DNA of 64,000 nucleotides from Ryuthela nishihirai (taxonomy: Eukaryota; Arthropoda; Arachnida; Araneae; Heptathelidae). Shown here one piece after another: positions 1 through 10,568 of the stretch (position 1 is its first letter; every line of letters starts with the position of its first letter). The notes beneath the pieces are model-generated. The model saw only the letters and a program-made list of their open reading frames with translations. It was not told the origin of the DNA and searched no databases. The stretch is from NCBI GenBank assembly GCA_038380435.1, contig JAWZYU010000020.1, positions 39,650,307 to 39,714,306 on the forward strand, given 5' to 3'. The position numbers were made by a program, and so were the translations under genes.

Positions 1-2090
1 CCTCCAATGTAGAATTTGACGATGCCAGTAGAAGTAAGAGTTCAGGTGCCTGCGATGACCTCTGCTCAGGATTATCCACCAGCTGATAAAACATATCCTG
101 TGAATCTATGCACTTGGGGCTGTCAACCCACAAACAGAAAACACAGCAGAAGATTCTCCCTCCGCAGACGCCCACCAGTGCAGCAAAATCAGGATCCATA
201 ATCAAGCTCAAAGCCTTAATTCAGTCCAGGAAGTTTATAGGTCAGCACCAGGACCATGTGTGGTTGACCACTCTTCAGCAAAGTAGAATAAAAAGAAAAG
301 TAGCCATAGTTGTCCAGATCAGTAGGCCACACTAATCTCGCAGCCCTCTCCTTTCGTCACTTTCACAAGAGAGTATCTCTTTTGAAAGTTACTAACGGTC
401 TGCACCACGAGAAGGGAGTCGGACATTAGGTGTTAGGCCTGGCCGGTTCTATGCATTATCACAGGGGTTTTGGTGCACAGCTCTCCTTCCAGTGACTACC
501 TAGTTACCATTTACAAACCACTCAATAAACACTGAACGAATATTGTTGAAAATCGAAATATTGATAAAATTGATTGAAATCTTTATCTGCTACAACATGT
601 TTCAAAACAAAAAAAAAAAAGATTATTTTAGAAGTTATAGAGCTTTGACCGTTATCTTCCCATTCACATATCATAAGTTTGTTCCTTAATTTATAGAAAC
701 AAGTGTATTTAGAATTAAGAATGAAGTGCAGTTAGAGATTCAATGTGAGTACCGACAAAACAGGGAATTGGGAGCGAAATTTGAATAAATTAATTTAGAA
801 ACGCTGGGAGTTACTCGCAACATTTGTGGCGATGAAACAGGACAAATGCTTCTGGAAAGATGGTTGATCATTAGAGCAAGAGGCAAACACCTTCTAGGGC
901 AACAACAACAACAACAGAGCAATGACTGCGCACAGTTAAAAGGGGGATCGATACTTGCTAGTTTTGGCACTGCTCTTCCTTTACTCTGTAGTATGCCAGG
1001 TGTTTTTCCAGATACTCTAGGCTCCTCTTGCACTAGGATACACGCTGTCGGAGGTTATTACTAAATAAATAGCTGCAATAATCGAAGAACTGCGCAGTAA
1101 CGTTGTCGTCTGTTTATGCAAGAGTAGATGGAGAAATGTTTTCGCCGTCTGCTGCTCCTTTCTTCTTTGAGTGTCAGCAGGAATTTTGCTTGAAGTGGCC
1201 ATCGTTTCTAAACAATGTATAAAGCTCTATTCTGGTCTTGGATTAGTAACAAAATTGCGCTGGATATTTACAGTTATTTCGTAGAGACCTGTTTTGGTGT
1301 TTCGTTCGAAAAACAAGAAGATTATCCAGACGAATATTTCTAAGCATAGTTCCTCGTTTACATTGTTTACACAACAGTAGTCTTGTTTCTTGTTATTCTG
1401 TCCTTCTATGCGGAAATAAAATGATGCATTATTTCACGTTATCATCTTTTCTCGTTTCGAGTTAATGGAATAGCGCAAGGGACCTTAACGTAAAGGACAT
1501 TATTTTAACTTGTTCAGTGTTATCTTTGCATACATATAGCTCATCTTTGTAATGCATATTGTGAAATATTCCTTTCTGAATAAATTTTCGTGTTTCATCT
1601 AATATATGATAATTGAACCTTTTCGTTTACGGTCTGGTAGATTGAAACATACGATCCCTACTGCTTTTGTGTTCAGTGGAGAATGTTGTTTTTGGTGAAA
1701 AGCTGTGAGAAGCATTTTGTACTTTATTTTCTTTTGCAACAAAATATCCGCGGATGAAAGTAAAAAAGCATTAGTTTTGGAAAAACGGAACATTAGACGA
1801 GGTTATTTTATCTGTGAATGGCTGATTTTTTGCTACATAATTCAAATTAAAAATGAAATAGAAAAGAACACCTATCTTCTTACGCTTGCTCTAAAAACAA
1901 AAATAGACTAACGCAGAGTACAAAATTGCCGTTGTTCCTCTTATATAAATAACATTAGTATGAAATAGAAACAGGTCGCAAATAATATTTTCTAAGGATA
2001 AAATAAACCCGTTGAATGTCGTATCACCTTTTTAACCTAATGTTATATCAACAAATAATACAATTCTTGTTAATTTCATTTCATTTTAAT
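1..2090. other. No gene recognised; AT-rich unique-looking DNA
   Basis: Short open frames occur on both strands, but none shows a recognisable domain, and none exceeds about 100 codons. A short CAA run lies near 899-916. The first 500 bases are less AT-rich than the rest and could be an old repeat or an exon fragment, but I cannot identify them. Apart from the small repeat fragment near 527-590 I see nothing to annotate. Confidence 0.5.
527..590 (+). repeat. Fragment of the unclassified fold-back repeat family
   Basis: This stretch aligns by eye with 56733-56795, sharing the order ACTGAAC-ATATTGTT-AAAATCGA-ATTGATCGA-like blocks and TTTTTATC. Divergence is high and the ends are not visible. 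It appears to be a dispersed fragment of the family whose fold-back copy lies at 56003-56883. Confidence 0.4.
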
Positions 2091-2103
2091 TTTGAGCTTT
2101 ATA

Positions 2104-2414
2104 TTTGGGTTGTTGGGATGTTTTACCTCTGAGCGGCACTTTTTTGCACACCATGGGCTAAATGGCCAGGTCACATGGACCCCGTAGGATCAGAGAAGGT
2201 TGGGGGAGGAGACCCACTGGAACAGCTGTTGGGACGGCTTAACGTCCCATCCGACAAACGGCGGTCTTTCCAAGCCCATCGGTGTCCCCTACTGACCGTG
2301 GGCAGGGCGGGGAATTTTGCGGAGATAAATCTCAACGCTGACTCAGCTGGGACTCGAACCTAAGAACTACAGAATACGAGCCTGGCGCGCTACCGACTGA
2401 GCCACCCCCGCCCC
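2104..2414 (-). mobile_element. SINE-A copy, internally deleted, 13-bp TSD
   Basis: The element reads from the AACCC-type tail on the left to the tRNA-like head on the right, ending GCCACCCCCGCCCC. The 13-bp repeat TTTGAGCTTTATA flanks it at 2091-2103 and 2415-2427, as expected for LINE-machinery retroposition. About 75 bp between the CAGCTGTTGGGA and CGGCTTAACGTCC blocks are missing compared with full copies such as 53660-54049. Confidence 0.9.
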
Positions 2415-2724
2415 TTTGAGCTTTATAGGAGTTATAAGAGATAGTAGTGGATTTAGATATAACAGGAGCTCTAAAAGGAATAGCATTTAGGGGCCCTATG
2501 CATTTTAAAGAAACAAAGAGTTATAAATTCGCAGAACGATTTGGGGGGGGGGGAGTAGGTATCAGGAGCCCTACGTTGCCGTTTAATCCGATTATTGATA
2601 AATATCGCTCCTGGTAAGAGAAAGATTTTTTCTAATTAATCTGTTTTCAGTAATGCCTTTGTTCGAAGGGTTTGTTACTACTAATAAATATTTATCTCTC
2701 ACTTGTGCTGAAGGGTGGAATGTC

Positions 2725-3164
2725 TTTGGGCAATCTGTGTCACTCGCAAAATTGCGAACTTTTATATGTTTGGGCAATCTGTGTCACTCGCAAAATTGCG
2801 AACTTTTATATGTTTGGGCAATCTGTGTCACTCGCAAAATTGCGAACTTTTATATGTTTGGGCAATCTGTGTCACTCGCAAAATTGCGAACTTTTATATG
2901 TTTGGGCAATCTGTGTCACTCGCAAAATTGCGAACTTTTATATGTTTGGGCAATCTGTGTCACTCGCAAAATTGCGAACTTTTATATGTTTGGGCAATCT
3001 GTGTCACTCGCAAAATTGCGAACTTTTATATGTTTGGGCAATCTGTGACACTCGCAAAATTGCGAACTTTTATATGTTTGGGCAATCTGTGTCACTCGCA
3101 AAATTGCGAACTTTTATATGTTTGGGCAATCTGTGACACTCGCAAAATTGCGAACTTTTATATG
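2725..3164. repeat. 44-bp satellite, 10 nearly identical tandem copies
   Basis: Ten head-to-tail 44-bp units start at 2725, 2769, 2813 and so on. They are identical except that units 8 and 10 read GTGACAC where the others read GTGTCAC. Each unit contains a short dyad TCGCAA-AA-TTGCGA. Because 44 is not a multiple of three and the unit has no stop in any plus-strand frame, all three frames stay open through the array. The resulting repetitive peptides are a mathematical by-product. The near identity implies recent expansion or homogenisation. Confidence 0.97.
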
Positions 3165-3550
3165 TTATATTCGCTGGAGTCCGAAAATTAAATTGCGACC
3201 TCGTGTTAAGTTCATGAGAGGAAAATTTAGAAATGTCATTCCTTTTAAGGTAAATATTTGATAAAGAAATGTTACTGAAGATAAAAACATCCATAAAATC
3301 AATATTTATTTATTGTGACACTATAACTGCAGTGATCCGCGTTCAAGTCCCGAGATGTTATACTGCATGGGAAATTAGGTTCTAGCCCCCCTCCTTTTAC
3401 ATTTTTTCTGCTCGACTCTTTCTTTCCCTCCCCCCCCCAATCCCCTCGATTATTTTCTATATCCGGGCCTGATGTACACGATTGGTTTCCGTGTTGATGA
3501 AATGCGAAGCGAAGAATGTTTTGCATACATCATTCCTTTTCAAAAAAGAA
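3165..3550. other. No gene; C/G-homopolymer-rich repeat remnant at 3370-3475
   Basis: No coding signal is visible. Positions 3370-3475 carry poly-C runs followed by CCCCTCGATT and CTATATCCGGG. This resembles 37105-37142 (CCCTCGATTTTTTTCTAGAT), so both may be fragments of one old dispersed repeat. Confidence 0.35.
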
Positions 3551-3842
3551 GTCGGGGTTGACTCAGTCAGCAGCCCATCGGGATCGTCATAAGATGTTCC
3601 CAGTTGGAGTCCAATAGTGGCTTCACTGAGGTTTAGCTGTGTCCCGCTTTCGTGGTGAAAAGCGACACCAATGGACTTTGAAAGACTGCCGTCCTTTGGA
3701 TGGGAAATTAAGTTCTGGCACCGCGTGCAGGAGAGGTGTACCCTGTGTACGTCACAAAATACACTGGATAACTCGATGAGGCTTCCATCCGTCTCGTAAT
3801 AGCTGTCCAATGAACACAAATGCCGCTCAGGTATAAAAGAGT
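3551..3842 (+). mobile_element. Old, diverged SINE-A copy
   Basis: The head is still readable (GGGGTTGACTCAGTCAG, then TTCCCAGTTGGAGTCC, a decayed box B). It is followed by the body landmarks GACACCAATGG, GGATGGGAAATTAAG, CACTGGATAACTC and AGCTGTCCAATG, and the tail landmark GCCGCTCAGGTA. Many substitutions and a short 3' end indicate an ancient copy. An antisense 131-codon open frame over it is a by-product. Confidence 0.75.
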
Positions 3843-4299
3843 CGATCAGCAACTCTCCTTTTTGGAAGGGAAGAAAGGGAGAGGATTTTATCTCTGAGAT
3901 AATTAATTAATATCTATATGCAAGGTATCGGAAGAATAATGGTGGGATTTCGAGAACCACTATCTAGGAAAATAACATACATATTCAAGAAAATAATATA
4001 TTGAAAGTCTATCTCAAATAGCTACGTGTTCAGTAATATTTCTCTGCATATGTCGAATCGGTATTCCATTTCTTGCCATACACACTGCAATATATTAATA
4101 TAGTGCAGCAATATACTGCACACTGCAGCATTATAAAATATTTAGAGTATGATAAACTAATTAATACCACCAATAATGTGATGATATCAAAATATAAATA
4201 TATATATATATACACTTCACGATATTCAAATTGCTCCTCCGAGTAGGAGTGAGGGGATAGGGGTGAAATGTATCACACGCATAGTAGTACATATTGGCA
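3843..4299. other. AT-rich spacer, no gene
   Basis: Contains AT-rich DNA, a TA run near 4197-4211 and small imperfect palindromes around ATATACTGCAC/GTGCAGCAATAT (near 4085-4130). Nothing coding is seen. Confidence 0.5.
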
Positions 4300-5440
4300 T
4301 ATCACGATTTAATTTGCAGCCACTTACAGCAGTTAAAAGATGAGATAATACAGCACAATGTGACTGCATGAATAGGTAGTTGCCCCGCCGTGAACGGCAA
4401 TACAGACAGCAATACGGCGTGGCATGGAGTCATACAGTCGACGGACATGGTCCTGAGGAATTGAACACCAAGCAGCTTTGATTTGCTTCTATAATTCAAC
4501 GAGATTCCGTGCCTGCCAGTGAGAGGATTGCACACGTCGTCCAATGTCGTCCCACAGATTTTCTATTGGGAATAAATCTGGAGATATATACCATGGCAAT
4601 ACTTGAACATGTTGTAAACATTTTCTGGAAACACTAGCAGTTGTAATGCACACGGGCGTTGTAATGCTGGAAAATGGGATGCTGCATGCCTCCTAGGAAC
4701 GGTAACAAAACGGGCTGCAGAACCGCGCTGACGTATCGTGCAGCTGTCAGTGCTCCCGTAATGTGGACAAGAGGTGACCTGCTGTGATATCCAATAGCAC
4801 CCCATACCATTATGCCTGGCTGACCAGTGGTGTGCCGTTCGAGAACAAAAGCTGGATCCGTCCTCTCACCAGGTTGTCGCCATACACGGACCAATCGATT
4901 GTCAGCACCCAGACAGAGAGACGGGATTCATCACTAAAAACAACAGTGTTCTATTTGTGATCCCATTTCGCACGACTCGTCACCAAGCCAGACGAGCGCT
5001 ACGATGGTTTACAATTAATGGCAGTCGACGTAACGGTTGCTTAGAGAGCAAGTGTGCTTTATGCAACCTTCGGTTTACCTTTCGGGTCGTTATGAGGACG
5101 TCCATGGCTGCTGACAGAGCCCGTCGAATAAAGCCTGCAGTGCTCGGTGATGACAAAGGAGCATGTCGAACAATACGCCATCAAGCCGCGCTGACGTCAG
5201 TCGGATGTCATCACTCCCTCTGCAATTCACGCTAGAATCTTCATTTCGACACTGTTGTCAATAGCATCCAACAATTCGTGCATCCCGATGAATACGGGCA
5301 GCGACAATTGCAGTTCATCCAGCTTCACATAGGCCTATAATTCTTCCTCTTTGAAAAACATCCAAATGGTGATAAACCTGACAACGGCGTATACCAGACA
5401 TTTTCAGCCTTCGCTGAAGGATTTCCAAGTGGAATCATCT
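4300..5440 (-). pseudogene. Decayed Tc1-like DDE transposase
   Basis: Reading the minus strand gives pieces of a Tc1-like transposase in shifting frames. An N-terminal helix-turn-helix-like part (HLDVFQRGRIIG, about 5350-5390) comes first. The catalytic core follows with RVWRQPGERTDPAF, ERHTTGQPGIMVWGAIGYHS and a block ending QHYNARVH (4634-4894). A C-terminal part with SPDLFPIENLWDDIGRR-like residues lies near 4530-4600. In intact relatives the second catalytic aspartate sits in a Q-D-NAR-H motif; here it reads QHYNARVH, so that aspartate is lost. Frameshifts and stops break the frame. I could not place the terminal inverted repeats confidently, so the ends are approximate. Confidence 0.85.
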
Positions 5441-5590
5441 AATCTCACCCGTTCGCATGGCTTCCACCTGCATAAACGCAATCCCAGCCCTGTTCCTTCT
5501 TGCACCTTTTATCTCTTGAGCCATACACGTCATTTGCTCCGCATAATCATCATTTGCATATCTCAACTGCGCAACCCACCTTTCTATTTT

Positions 5591-5632
5591 CATGTTTGTA
5601 TGGCCGAGTAACCACTCGGCCATACAAACATG
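5591..5632. repeat. Perfect 19-bp-arm hairpin at the head of a SINE-B
   Basis: Two exactly complementary 19-bp arms (5591-5609 and 5614-5632) enclose a 4-base AACC loop. The arm contains the SINE-B box A sequence TGGCCGAGT, so the head of the SINE has been copied back on itself. The pattern fits a template-switch event during replication or reverse transcription. Confidence 0.9.
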
Positions 5633-5870
5633 CACGCTTGGTTATTGTTCTAAGGGACCTTGGTTATTGCTTGCTTATTGTTCTAAGCACGCTTGGCTAT
5701 TGTTCTAAGGGACCTGGGTTCGAGCCCCCGGATTAGGCATGGATGTGTGTGTCGTTTTTCTGTTGAGGTCCTGCCATCCTCTCAGATCTCCTACTGTGGC
5801 ATATAAACTGAGAGGCTCCTGTCAGACCTCTGTGGCAAGCAGCTGCTTGAGGAGGTATTTATTATTTTTT
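5599..5870 (+). mobile_element. SINE-B copy with rearranged head
   Basis: The 3' two-thirds are normal for the family: GGGTTCGAGCCCC-like box B, GGCATGGATG, TGTCGTTTTTCTG, GGTCCTGCCATCC, CATATAAACTGAGAGGCTCC and GCAAGCAGCTGCTTGAGG. The head is rearranged: a hairpin replaces part of box A, and the segment around TTGGTTATTG-TTCTAAGGGACC is repeated. This is probably one locus that suffered serial template switching. Confidence 0.8.
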
Positions 5871-6346
5871 TTATTTACGTGTCCTTCTGGGTGGGGCACT
5901 TTCGATGTCGAGCAGTGTATATATATTTTACTGCGTTTGAGAAAAGGTGTCATTTTCCTAAGCATTTTTTTTTTTTGGTTTTATGGGTTATATATAACAA
6001 ATATTGCTTCTTCGTTATGAGTTTCCATTAGTTATTCATTAATTTTTATTCTGTTATAAACTTACATTAATATTCCCCGACTACTATTTCATTACTACTA
6101 TTCCCCGAAATTAATATTCTATGAAGTATCTCATTTGAGGTCATCAATTCTTTATTTGAAAGATTCATCTCTTGGACTGCATTAAAAATAGCCTAATCTT
6201 ATAAATGATCAATCTGACGAATGTCTTAGTTAATCTGATCTGATGCATTTTATAATATTTCAAACCCACTTCAGGAAAATAAAAGTCAGTCTTTGTGCAT
6301 GGCAGTTGAATTCGGTTAACAAACGTATACTCTTTCACAATGCTTC
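5871..6346. other. AT-rich spacer, no gene
   Basis: AT-rich DNA with a poly-T run near 5967. No family recognised and no coding signal. Confidence 0.5.
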
Positions 6347-6358
6347 TTGTGAGAAGAG

Positions 6359-6744
6359 TTGGGTTGTTTTACCTCTGAGCGGCACTTTTTTGTACACCAT
6401 GGGCTAAATGGCCAGTTCACATGGACCCCGAAGGCTCAGAGAATGTTGGGGGGAGGGGACCCACTGGAACAGCTGTTGGGAGACAGATGGTAGCCTCCCG
6501 TCAAAGCCATCCAGCGTGTTCTTTAACGTGCACAGGGTATGGCTCTCCCGCACACGGGGCCACGGCTTAACGTTCCATCCGACGGACGGCGGCCTTTCCA
6601 AGCCCATCGGTGTCCCCTACTGACCGTGGGCAGGACGGGGAAATTTTGCGGAGATAAATCTCAACGCTGACCCAGCTGGGACTCGAACCTGGAAACTACA
6701 GATTACGAGCCTGGCGCGCTACCGACTGAGCCATCCCCGCCCCA
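6359..6744 (-). mobile_element. Full-length SINE-A copy, 12-bp TSD
   Basis: A complete element from tail (left) to GC-rich head (right). The flanking direct repeat TTGTGAGAAGAG lies at 6347-6358 and 6745-6756. Substitutions are few. Box A and box B on the minus strand remain recognisable. Confidence 0.95.
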
Positions 6745-6904
6745 TTGTGAGAAGAGACTATACTGTTAAAATTCGTAACATCTATTACTTGTACCACAAC
6801 CCTGTCAACACATTGCTTGGACTATTTGGTTTAAGAAGTGCACAGTGGATACAGTAAGTGACTGCACGATGGTTTTTCGAGAACGTATCCAATTGATATT
6901 GAAT

Positions 6905-7082
6905 TTTTATATCTGAGCGGTACTTTTTTACCGCACAATGGGCTAAATGGCCAGGTCACAAGCATCCCAACGACTCAGAGAAGATGGGTGGAAGGGAACC
7001 CACTGGATAGTTGTTAAGAGACAGAGGGTAAGTCTACCGTCAAGGCCATCTAGTACGTTCTTCAACGTGCACAGGATATGGA
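6905..7082 (-). mobile_element. Truncated SINE-A (3' half only)
   Basis: Only the tail half remains (TATCTGAGCGGTAC through the GTGCACAGGATATGG block). The element stops where the first SINE-C unit begins, so the SINE-C locus may have disrupted it. Confidence 0.8.
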
Positions 7083-7096
7083 TATGAACCCCCACT

Positions 7097-7300
7097 CCTG
7101 ACAATAGATGGCGCCACTGGTGACTCAACAGGAAGATGTATATGCCACTTAATTGAAAGGATGCTCAGTTCCTCGGTGGTCTAGCAGTTAAGATGCCTAG
7201 CATGCTTCTGGGAGACCTGGGTTCGAATCCCAATCAGGACAACTCATTTATTCAAGTGTTCCTTGTCTACAGGAATTTTCCTGTGATAATTTATTACTGA
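7097..7300 (+). mobile_element. SINE-C unit 1 (tRNA-like core)
   Basis: The unit starts CCTGACAATAGATGG and contains a tRNA-like segment at about 7171-7245 with box A-like TGGTCTAGCAGTTAAG and box B GGGTTCGAATCCC. It then has a conserved trailer TCAAGTGTTCCTTGTC-TACAGGA. The unit closely matches 7376-7583. The anticodon arm is not canonical, so I treat it as a tRNA-derived SINE and not a tRNA gene. Confidence 0.7.
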
Positions 7301-7375
7301 ATAGTGTATATAACGCTATGGGCGTCAGTAACAAATATTATTACCATCAAAAAATGTGGCGGCTTGGGTGCCCAA

Positions 7376-7583
7376 CCTGATAATAGATGGCACCACTGGT
7401 TACTCAACAAGAAGATATATATGCCACTTAGTTGAAAGGATGGCCAGTTCCTCGGTGGTCTAGCGGTTAAGACGTCTAGCATGCTTCTGGTGAGACCTGG
7501 GTTCGAATCCCAGTCAGCACAGCCAATTTTCTTTCAAGTGTTTCTTGTCTACAGGACTTTTCCTGCGATAATTTATTATTAAC
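7376..7583 (+). mobile_element. SINE-C unit 2, tandem with unit 1
   Basis: A second copy of the preceding unit, in the same orientation, about 75 bp downstream. It keeps TGGTCTAGCGGTTAAG and GGGTTCGAATCCC plus the same leader and trailer. The tandem arrangement could be two insertions or a local duplication that took the leader with it. Confidence 0.7.
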
Positions 7584-7997
7584 GAGATAAAAAAAAAACT
7601 CGTTTTTTACTAACCTGAAAGAATTCAGTGACGAAAAGTTATATCTCGCTGCCAACCAAAACAGGTTTCGTTTCATGAAGATGTGCGAGACAGACAGCAT
7701 TACAATGACAAGAATGCAATTTTAGTAAAATAATATAAATAAAACTTATTATAGGTGACTATGTTGTTAATATAGGAATATACTATTATCCATTTATTCT
7801 CGGAATAAATTACATCAACTGGTAACCATTTAGATGATTTTATTTGGGATTACACTCTAGTAATGTCCCTTGACATCATGCCACTGTTACTATGTATTAT
7901 ATTACATATATAAAGGAAACTATTCCTTCATGTGAAAAACCGAGCCTATCATCGTGTAAAACGAAATTGGCTTTGTTTTGTTGACCGAATCATGGTT

Positions 7998-8115
7998 GAC
8001 CGTGTAAAACCGATCTGTCACTGTGTAAAATGAAACTTGTATTTTCTTGACCGTGTAAAACCGATCTGTCACTGTGTAAAATGAAACTTGTATTTTCTTG
8101 ACCGTGTAAAACCGA
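7998..8115. repeat. 51-bp tandem repeat, about 2.3 copies
   Basis: GACCGTGTAAAACCGA recurs at 7998, 8049 and 8100, giving a 51-bp period. A related GTGTAAAACGAAATTGG lies just upstream at about 7952. No gene is implied. Confidence 0.9.
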
Positions 8116-8202
8116 ATAAGTCGAGGGATGGGTGAAATGGTGGACGAGGAACTCGTAACTTCAGGCGGGCTCGATAAATTGAGTCTAAACTCAAGTCTAC
8201 GG

Positions 8203-8473
8203 CACACATTTTGTTAAACCCTAAGTTCCGAACAATGACGACTGTTTCATGCGACAGAACCAAGTCCTGTTGCAGTTCACTCACCGTAAGCTTCCTATTG
8301 TTGCGAATCGCTCAAGCCACAACAATGGAGTTCAGCTGACAACAGTGTACTCGAGGAAAATGCGATTCGCAACAACAGACGGATTACGGTGAGTGAACTG
8401 TAACATAACGTGGTTCTGCTGCTTGGAATAGTCGTCGTCATCGTTCAGAATTTAGTGTTTAACAAAGTGTGTG
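8203..8473. repeat. Inverted repeat made of two mariner-like fragments
   Basis: Two arms of about 110 bp (8203-8311 and 8362-8473) are imperfect reverse complements around a 50-bp centre. Shared blocks are GCGATTCGCAACAACA, TTACGGTGAGTGAACTG and GTTTAACAAAGTGTGTG. Each arm read outward encodes a piece of a mariner transposase N-terminal region, so the structure is a head-to-head pair of the same gene fragment. Confidence 0.85.
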
Positions 8474-8664
8474 CGCGTTGGATGCCGCGAGCACAGAGAG
8501 CGATGAAACGGAGGCTGAGAGAAAAAGATGTCGGCTTCTACCGACAAGGAATAGGAAAACTGTTCTACGACACATATGTGAATAGAAAACCGTATTCAAA
8601 GCATCGCAATTTTTCCCATAATTACGGAGATTTGAATCTCATTTACATAACAGTGAAGTGTTGA
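8410..8664 (+). pseudogene. Mariner-like transposase remnant, internally deleted
   Basis: The plus-strand frame reads VQNLVFNKVCARWMPRAQ, matching the mariner helix-turn-helix/linker motif that typically reads K-V-C-A-R-W-V-P. About 20 codons later it reads DVGFYRQGIGKL, resembling the C-terminal segment of mariner transposases. The catalytic core between them is missing. Nothing here could be catalytically active. Confidence 0.6.
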
Positions 8665-8810
8665 GTACTTTTCTTTAATATTATTTAAATCTGACTCGAA
8701 GGTTTTATAGGAATTCACGAGGAGATTACGTCCTTTGAAATGGAGATGACTGTTTGGTTCGATCGCACTTGATGTCAATATTTAGAAATAAATTGCTTTT
8801 TTGTGTGTTT

Positions 8811-9018
8811 ATGGCATTGCTGCTTGGCTACTGGTTAAATGGACCATGATTCGAGCCCCCCGGGTAAGGTATGGATGTTTACGTTATCTTTCTGATGAGG
8901 TCTCACCTTTCCTCACAGAACTTCTCTCTTCTACTCTGGCTTATAAACTAAGAGGCTCCTGTGTGATCTCTGGCAATCAGCTGCTTGAGAAGGTATTTAT
9001 TTATTATTATTTTATTAT
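8811..9018 (+). mobile_element. Diverged SINE-B copy
   Basis: Carries decayed box A (TGGCATTGCTGCTTGGCTAC), box B (TTCGAGCCCCCCGGGTAAGG) and body blocks TATAAACTAAGAGGCTCC and CAGCTGCTTGAGAAGG, then an ATT-rich tail. An older member of the family. Confidence 0.85.
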
Positions 9019-9140
9019 AAAACTTTATTCAAAATGTGGAATCTTCTAAATCTAATATCAAATTTTCACCAGGCAAATGTTCTCTACTCACAATGCTCTA
9101 TGCAAATACTCTGATCATTCATCAGTGTTCCTTGTTTTTT

Positions 9141-9526
9141 GGGGCGGGGTGGCTCAGTCGGTAGCGCGCCAGGCTCGTAATCTCTAGTTCCCAGGTTCGA
9201 GTCCGAGCTGGTCAGCGTTAAGATTTATCTCCGCAAAATTCCCTGCCCTGCCCACGATCAATAGGGGACACCGATGGGCTTGGAAAGGCCGCCGTCCGTC
9301 GGATGGGACGTTAAGCCGTGGCCCCGTGTGCGGGAGAGCCATACCCTGTGCACGTTAAAGAACACGCTGGATGGCCTTGACGGAAGGCTACCATCTGTCT
9401 CCCAACAGCTGTTACAGTGGGTCCCCTCCCCCAACCTTCTCTGAGCCTTCGAGGTCCATGTGACCTGGCCATTTAGCCCATGGTGTGCAAAAAAGTGCCG
9501 CTCAGAGGTAAAACAACCCAGCCCAA
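9141..9526 (+). mobile_element. Full-length SINE-A copy, 10-bp TSD
   Basis: Begins GGGGCGGGGTGGCTCAGTC and ends AACAACCCAGCCCAA. It is flanked by CTTGTTTTTT at 9131-9140 and 9527-9536. A low-divergence copy with an intact split Pol III promoter. Confidence 0.95.
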
Positions 9527-9704
9527 CTTGTTTTTTTTTGTTTTGTTTTTGTTTTTCAGCTTTCCAACTGTGTGTAGAAAAAAAATGAGAATCCTGGAAT
9601 AGAACCTTTTACTGTGAGAGAACCCAAAATTTATACGTGTGTCTTCTGAAGACCATAATAAGATACTATGCGCAAAATTTAAGATCAACGGATTAAAAAA
9701 GATT

Positions 9705-10061
9705 TGGTGTGTTTTATCTCTGAGCGGGACTTTTTAGCACACAGTAGGCTAAATATCCAGGTCATAAAGACCCCGAAACCTCAAAAAAGGTTGGTGGAGA
9801 GGACCCACTGAGCAACTGTTAGGAGACAGATGGTAGCCTCCGGTCAAGACCATCCAGGGTGTTCTTTAAAGTGTATAAGGTGTGGCTTAACATCCCATCC
9901 GATGGAAGGAGGTCTTTCCATGCCCATTGTTGTCTCCCTTCTGTCCGAGAGGTGGTATGGGGGTTAGCAGAGGTGAAAACTCTTGCCCAGTTGGTACTCG
10001 AACCTGAGAACTACATATTACGAGCCTAGTGCTCTTACCCACTAAACAATCCCCCCGCCCC
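9705..10061 (-). mobile_element. SINE-A copy with 13-14-bp TSD
   Basis: Tail on the left, head on the right (CAATCCCCCCGCCCC). The flanking repeat GATTAAAAA(A)GATT lies at 9691-9704 and 10062-10074. More diverged than its neighbour at 9141. Confidence 0.92.
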
Positions 10062-10074
10062 GATTAAAAAGATT

Positions 10075-10220
10075 GAGATCACAGCGTTACAGAGATAAAG
10101 ACCAAAAAACAGATTAAACATTTTAGTGGTTTGATTCTCAATCCAAATGCACATACTACGTGGCAGAACAAAAGTTCGAGGAAGTGGAAAGAGTTGCATT
10201 GAATGAAGAGGAGACAAAAA

Positions 10221-10253
<33 letters not shown>

Positions 10254-10568
10254 AGAATGGTTTGGGAGGGGGACAAGAAAGAGATGTAGAGTTGGGTAGG
10301 TGGCACAGAGCCTGCCAAGAAACTGAGCAATTTCCTTGAGTCGGAAGAGTTCCGCTCCGGACGTCAATGAGGGGTCGGTTAAACAACCGCTTAGGCGATG
10401 CACTCATCGATCGCCCTCTGCTGAGACCGTGGCAGCGATTGGTTGATGAAAGCGCTCTGGTAGAAAAGGAAGAGACCTTGGGCAGAAATCTCTCTGCTAG
10501 GTCGCTTTCTTTCGCTCTGTGTGTAAGAAAGTCCTTCAACCATTCAATACTTCTCTCAATGGAAAGAG
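10075..10568. other. Spacer with an AAAG microsatellite (about 10217-10256); no gene
   Basis: An (AAAG)n run near 10217-10256 keeps minus-strand frames open as poly-FFLS peptides, which are not real proteins. A GC-richer section at about 10330-10520 resembles single-copy DNA but has no recognisable coding signal. Confidence 0.6.

Noticed and set aside
2725..3164. Direct-repeat array resembling a CRISPR locus
   Set aside because: Units are contiguous and identical with no variable spacers, there are no cas genes, and the genome is eukaryotic. It is a satellite.
2653..3191. Overlapping 131-158-codon frames with repeating peptides
   Set aside because: They are the three reading frames of a stop-free 44-bp satellite unit, all giving the same kind of repeat. 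No independent coding evidence.
9141..9215. tRNA gene at SINE-A heads
   Set aside because: Box A and box B are present, but the anticodon and acceptor arms do not fold and the sequence continues into the SINE body. The same applies to the other SINE-A heads.
10079..10403. Minus-strand frames rich in FFLSFFLS
   Set aside because: Translation of an AAAG microsatellite, with no conserved flanks.
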